This document shows, piece by piece, positions 61,382-64,000 of a DNA stretch of 64,000 nt. Both the position numbers and the translations under genes were made by a program. Source of the DNA: Gemmataceae bacterium (GTDB lineage Bacteria; Planctomycetota; Planctomycetia; Gemmatales; Gemmataceae); NCBI GenBank assembly GCA_022842245.1, contig JALHPZ010000013.1:62001-126000 (forward strand), read 5' to 3'. Numbering within the stretch: the stretch's first letter is position 1; the number at the start of each line of letters is the position of its first letter. The notes under the pieces were generated by a model. It was not told the origin of the DNA and made no database searches. It saw only the letters and a list, made by a program, of their open reading frames with translations.

Positions 61382-61807
61382 TCAGGGTCCGGCGGAGGAG
61401 GCCGACTTCGCGATCCGGTCCAGCACGCCGTTGACGAACCCCGGCGAGTCGGCCGAACCGAACCGCCGCGCCAGTTCGATCACTTCGTCGATGGCGATCG
61501 CCGGCGGCAGCGGTTCCGCCGCGAAACGCATCTCGTAAGTGCCGATCCGCAACAGGTTCCGGTCCACCGGCAACATACGGTGGATCTTCCAGTTCTCCGC
61601 CGTCGCCGTGATGAGTTTGTCGATCTCCTCGCGATGGACGATCACGGCATCGTAGATCGCCAGACAGAATTCGGCCGCACCACGGTCGGTCCTCAGCCGA
61701 TCGCGGGCAAAACGCTCGATGGCCGCGCGTGAAATCGCCTTCGGATTCTGGTCTTTCTGGAAGAGCAACTGCAACGCAACCTCTCGGGCACGGGATCGGC
61801 GAGTCAT
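61382..61807 (-). CDS. nusB: transcription antitermination factor NusB
   Basis: NusB, 141 residues, an RNA-binding all-helical protein that works with NusE (S10) in rRNA antitermination. The start at 61807 gives the family N-terminus TRRSRAREVALQLLFQ; the upstream start (61822) is less likely. Further blocks are ENWKIHRMLPVDRNLLRIGTYEMRF, AIDEVIELARRFGSADSPGFVNGVLDRI. Divergent from the dehydrogenase gene, separated by 79 bases. Confidence 0.95.
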   Translation of the reverse strand: MTRRSRAREVALQLLFQKDQNPKAISRAAIERFARDRLRTDRGAAEFCLAIYDAVIVHREEIDKLITATAENWKIHRMLPVDRNLLRIGTYEMRFAAEPLPPAIAIDEVIELARRFGSADSPGFVNGVLDRIAKSASSAGP

Positions 61808-61886
61808 TCGGTCAGGCCCCAATAAACTTCAGGTGGACAGTGTATCGAAACGACCCCACCGCGGACGAACCGCCGAGGAAACCAAC

Positions 61887-62879
61887 GTGCCACAGTATCG
61901 CGTCGCCATCGCCGACTTCCTGAACGACGACCTCGCCCCGGAGCGCACCGCGCTCGGCGACCTCGCGGACGTGGTGGCGTACGACGCCGCGCACGAAGAC
62001 GAACTCGTCGGCAAGATCGAATCCGCCGACGCGATCATGCTCTACCACAACATCGGTCTGTCCGCGAAGACCATCGACAGACTGACGAACTGCAAGCTGA
62101 TCATCCGTTGCGGCGTCGGATTCGACAACGTCGACCGACCCGCCGCCCGCGCCAAGGGCATCCCCGTCGCGAACGTCCCCGACTACGGCACCGAGGAAGT
62201 CGCCGATTCCGCCATCGGCCTCATGCTCGCCCTCACCCGCGGCATCCACCTCTACAACCACCACCTGCAACGCGATGCCGGACCGTGGTCATATTCCCAG
62301 GCCAAACCGCTCTACCGCCTGCGCGGGCGCGTCTTCGGCATCATCGGCCTCGGCCGCATTGGCATCGCCACCGCCCAACGCGCCCGCGCGCTGGGCATGG
62401 TCGTGAAGTACTACGACCCCTACCTCCCGGACGGCGTGGACAAGGCGCTCGGCCTGACACGCTGCGAAACCCTCGAAAGCCTCCTCGAGCAGTCCTTCGT
62501 CGTCAGCCCGCACTGCCCCCTGACGCCGGAAACGCACCACATGCTGAATGTCGAGACGATCGCGAAGATGCCGCGCGGCTCGTTCCTCGTGAACACCTCC
62601 CGCGGCGCCGTCGTGGACCTCGCCTGCATCCCCGACGCGATCGCCTCCGGCCGACTTGCCGGCGCCGGCATCGACGTGCTCCCGGAGGAACCCCCGCCCG
62701 CCGACCACCCCCTGATTGCCGCGTGGCGGAATCCGAAACACCCCGCCCACGACCGGCTGATCGTGAATCCGCATGCCGCCTTCTACTCGGAGGAAGGGTT
62801 GATGGAAATCCGCACGAAGGCTTCGGCCGCCTGCCGCCGCGCCCTGCTCGGCCAGCCACTGCGGAACGTGGTGAACTGA
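61887..62879 (+). CDS. D-isomer-specific 2-hydroxyacid dehydrogenase (CtBP/SerA-like)
   Basis: NAD-dependent 2-hydroxyacid dehydrogenase, 330 residues. The GTG at 61887 (PQYRVAIADFL next) has a GAGGAA ribosome site; the open frame upstream is not conserved-looking. Key motifs: IIRCGVGFDNVDRPAARAKGIPVANVPDYGTEEVADSAIGLMLALTRG, NAD site GIIGLGRIGIATAQRARALGMVVKYYDPY, VNTSRGAVVD and catalytic Arg/Glu/His blocks (IDVLPEEPP, NPHAAFYSEEGL). Nearest to C-terminal-binding-protein-like dehydrogenases; the substrate is open. Its last seven codons have a near-copy at 63061-63081. Confidence 0.92.
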   Translation: MPQYRVAIADFLNDDLAPERTALGDLADVVAYDAAHEDELVGKIESADAIMLYHNIGLSAKTIDRLTNCKLIIRCGVGFDNVDRPAARAKGIPVANVPDYGTEEVADSAIGLMLALTRGIHLYNHHLQRDAGPWSYSQAKPLYRLRGRVFGIIGLGRIGIATAQRARALGMVVKYYDPYLPDGVDKALGLTRCETLESLLEQSFVVSPHCPLTPETHHMLNVETIAKMPRGSFLVNTSRGAVVDLACIPDAIASGRLAGAGIDVLPEEPPPADHPLIAAWRNPKHPAHDRLIVNPHAAFYSEEGLMEIRTKASAACRRALLGQPLRNVVN

Positions 62880-62936
62880 AACCGGGGCAACCGCGTCCCG
62901 GCGTCGGAATGATCAATCACGGCCTTCGAAGCTTTT

Positions 62937-63046
62937 CTCCCTCCCCCCTTGAGGGGGAGGGCCGGGGTGGGGGGATCGAGGATTCGACTCAGCTCACGGT
63001 GCGGGCCGTCCCCCCCCCCTAACCCTCCCCCTTCGAGGGGGAGGGG
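62937..63046. repeat. GC-rich palindromic intergenic element
   Basis: Two short hairpins (CTCCC..GGGAG type, about 62937-62962 and 63022-63046) in opposite orientation, with further complementarity between GGCCGGGGTGGGGGG and CCGTCCCCCCCCCC in the middle. It resembles the common CTCCCCCTTGAGGGGGAG intergenic repeat of many bacteria. It lies between the dehydrogenase and the convergent glycosyltransferase. Confidence 0.75.
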
Positions 63047-63060
63047 ACAAAACAAATGGA

Positions 63061-63081
63061 CTTCGAAACGTCGTGAATTGA
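63061..63081 (+). pseudogene. relic of a dehydrogenase gene 3' end (LRNVVN stop)
   Basis: Encodes the same last six residues and stop as the dehydrogenase gene ending at 62879 (LRNVVN, TGA). The 21 bases differ at only four positions, all third codon positions. It lies just past the palindromic element. Reading: either a fragment of a homologous gene, left by recombination, or a chance match; the segment is short. Confidence 0.35.
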
Positions 63082-63084
63082 AGC

Positions 63085-63999
63085 CTATGCCGCGCGGCGC
63101 GACTCCTTCGTTCCGCCGGCGAGCACTCCGTCAACGAAGTCGAACAGTTCCCGCTCGTATCGCTCCGCGTTGAACGGTAGCGCCTGCCGTCGCGCGGCCT
63201 TCGGATCGAACCGGTCCGCGTTCCGCTCGAACGTCTCGATCGCGCCGATCACCGCGTCCACGGTCTGCTCCTCGAAGAACACACCCGTCGGTTCCGGCCC
63301 GCCCAGCGGCCGGACCGTCTCCGCGCCGCCCCCTTTCCCGAACGCCAACACCGGACAGCCGCACGCTTGCGCTTCCACCGGCACGATGCCGAAGTCCTCC
63401 TCCGCCGGGAACAAGAGCGCCTTGGCCCGACGGAAGTGGTCGCGGATCACCTCGTTCGATTGCCAGCCGAGGAAGCGCACCGACGGCCCGGCGAGTCGTT
63501 TCAGTTTCGCCGCGTCCTGCCCGGTGCCGATCACCACCAGCGGCCGACCGAGCCGCGTGCATGCCTCCACCGCGAGATCGAAGCGCTTGTACGGCGCGAA
63601 CGCCGACACCACGAGGTAGAAATCGCCGCGCGGTTCGTAAGACGGCGCGTAGAATTCGGTATCCACCGGCGGGGAGATGATCGTACTGCTTCGCCCGTAG
63701 CATTCGCGGATGCGATCGCGCACCGTGCGGCTGATGGCGATGAAGTGCGTCACCCTCTCGGCCGTCCTGCGATCCCACTCCCGCAGTCGGTGGAGGAGCC
63801 TGTCGAGGGCCAGCGCCTTCAGACGGCCGAACCCGCCGCGTCCGAAATACGATTCCCGCATGTGCCACGCGTACCGCATCGGCGTGAAGCAGTAGCTCAC
63901 GTGCGGCACCCCCATTGGCGGCCGCGCCGCCTTGGCGAGGCAATGGCTGAAACTCAGCACGAGATCGCACTCCGGGATGCGCCAGTTCGCCGCCAGCGG
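63085..63999 (-). CDS. glycosyltransferase family 4 (5' end cut by window edge)
   Basis: GT-B glycosyltransferase of family 4, visible for about 305 residues. The frame stays open to the right edge (reading PLAANWRIPECD upstream of the GTG at 63960), so the start lies outside. Typical blocks: LVLSFSHCLAKAARPPMGVPHVSYCFTPMRYAWHM, HFIAISRTVRDRIRECYGR, ISPPVDTEFY, YLVVSAFAPYKRFDLAVEAC and LLFPAEEDFGIVPVEAQACGCPVLAFGKGGGAETV, with the EX7E-like donor motif. Members build surface polysaccharide; the sugar is not evident. Convergent with the dehydrogenase. Confidence 0.92.
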   Translation of the reverse strand, partial: PLAANWRIPECDLVLSFSHCLAKAARPPMGVPHVSYCFTPMRYAWHMRESYFGRGGFGRLKALALDRLLHRLREWDRRTAERVTHFIAISRTVRDRIRECYGRSSTIISPPVDTEFYAPSYEPRGDFYLVVSAFAPYKRFDLAVEACTRLGRPLVVIGTGQDAAKLKRLAGPSVRFLGWQSNEVIRDHFRRAKALLFPAEEDFGIVPVEAQACGCPVLAFGKGGGAETVRPLGGPEPTGVFFEEQTVDAVIGAIETFERNADRFDPKAARRQALPFNAERYERELFDFVDGVLAGGTKESRRAA

Positions 64000-64000
64000 G

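Noticed and set aside
1-64000. CRISPR arrays, rRNA, tRNA and phage or insertion-sequence genes
   Set aside because: No spaced direct repeats, no conserved rRNA or tRNA sequence and no transposase or integrase motifs were seen; a small tRNA could be missed by eye.

Overview
The window is high-GC DNA from a planctomycete, most likely of the Gemmataceae. The markers are a PSD1 (DUF1549/DUF1553) cytochrome-c protein paired with a DUF1501 protein, an ECF-type sigma factor next to a large Ser/Thr kinase, WD40 and FG-GAP/VCBS secreted proteins, an N-terminal LEARTVPA motif, and a formylmethanofuran:H4MPT formyltransferase (C1 genes of this type occur in planctomycetes). The taxonomic call is an inference from gene content. 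Genes are packed densely on both strands: the largest gaps are 7465-7761 and 59658-59946, both under 300 bases. I see no rRNA, tRNA, CRISPR array, transposase or integrase.

Layout. 1-7.5 kb: the end of a MoxR-type AAA ATPase, then a complete branched-chain amino acid/amide ABC operon (binding protein, two permeases, two ATPases) behind a good sigma70-like promoter, closed by an enolase-superfamily protein that has lost its catalytic residues. The LivG-type ATPase carries an insertion of about 180 residues with two membrane segments between Walker A and the Q-loop, the most unusual object here. 7.5-20 kb: RidA, a sugar isomerase/class A serine hydrolase/Gfo-Idh run, an alpha-E plus transglutaminase pair, an SMP-30/PQQ sugar dehydrogenase fusion, a glycine-zipper lipoprotein, a UGT-like glycosyltransferase, GNAT, an alpha/beta hydrolase and a TauE permease. 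20-30 kb: mostly secreted proteins (WD40, S46 peptidase, transglutaminase-like, esterase, FG-GAP) and an aquaporin.

30-34.5 kb: a translationally coupled membrane-anchored binding protein and histidine kinase, followed by a MATE exporter, which together look like a small sense-and-export unit. 34.5-43.2 kb (minus strand): ECF sigma, Ser/Thr kinase with C-terminal repeats, Ftr, PSD1 and DUF1501 run head to tail. 43.3-47 kb: a DUF697-like GTPase, a secreted protein made of four copies of an unrecognised repeat, and a sulfotransferase. 47-52.3 kb (minus): RseP-type site-2 protease, Dxr and a Ser/Thr pseudokinase. 52.5-59.3 kb: SEC-C/TPR protein, a metalloprotease-like FG-GAP protein, a HAD phosphatase, a TPR/zinc-ribbon/receiver fusion and an unknown protein. 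59.3-64 kb: two small secreted proteins, a PHP phosphoesterase, NusB, a D-2-hydroxyacid dehydrogenase and a GT4 glycosyltransferase cut by the right edge.

Start codons were moved downstream of the longest open frame where a signal peptide, a ribosome site or family alignment supported it. Long open frames opposite real genes were treated as high-GC shadows.
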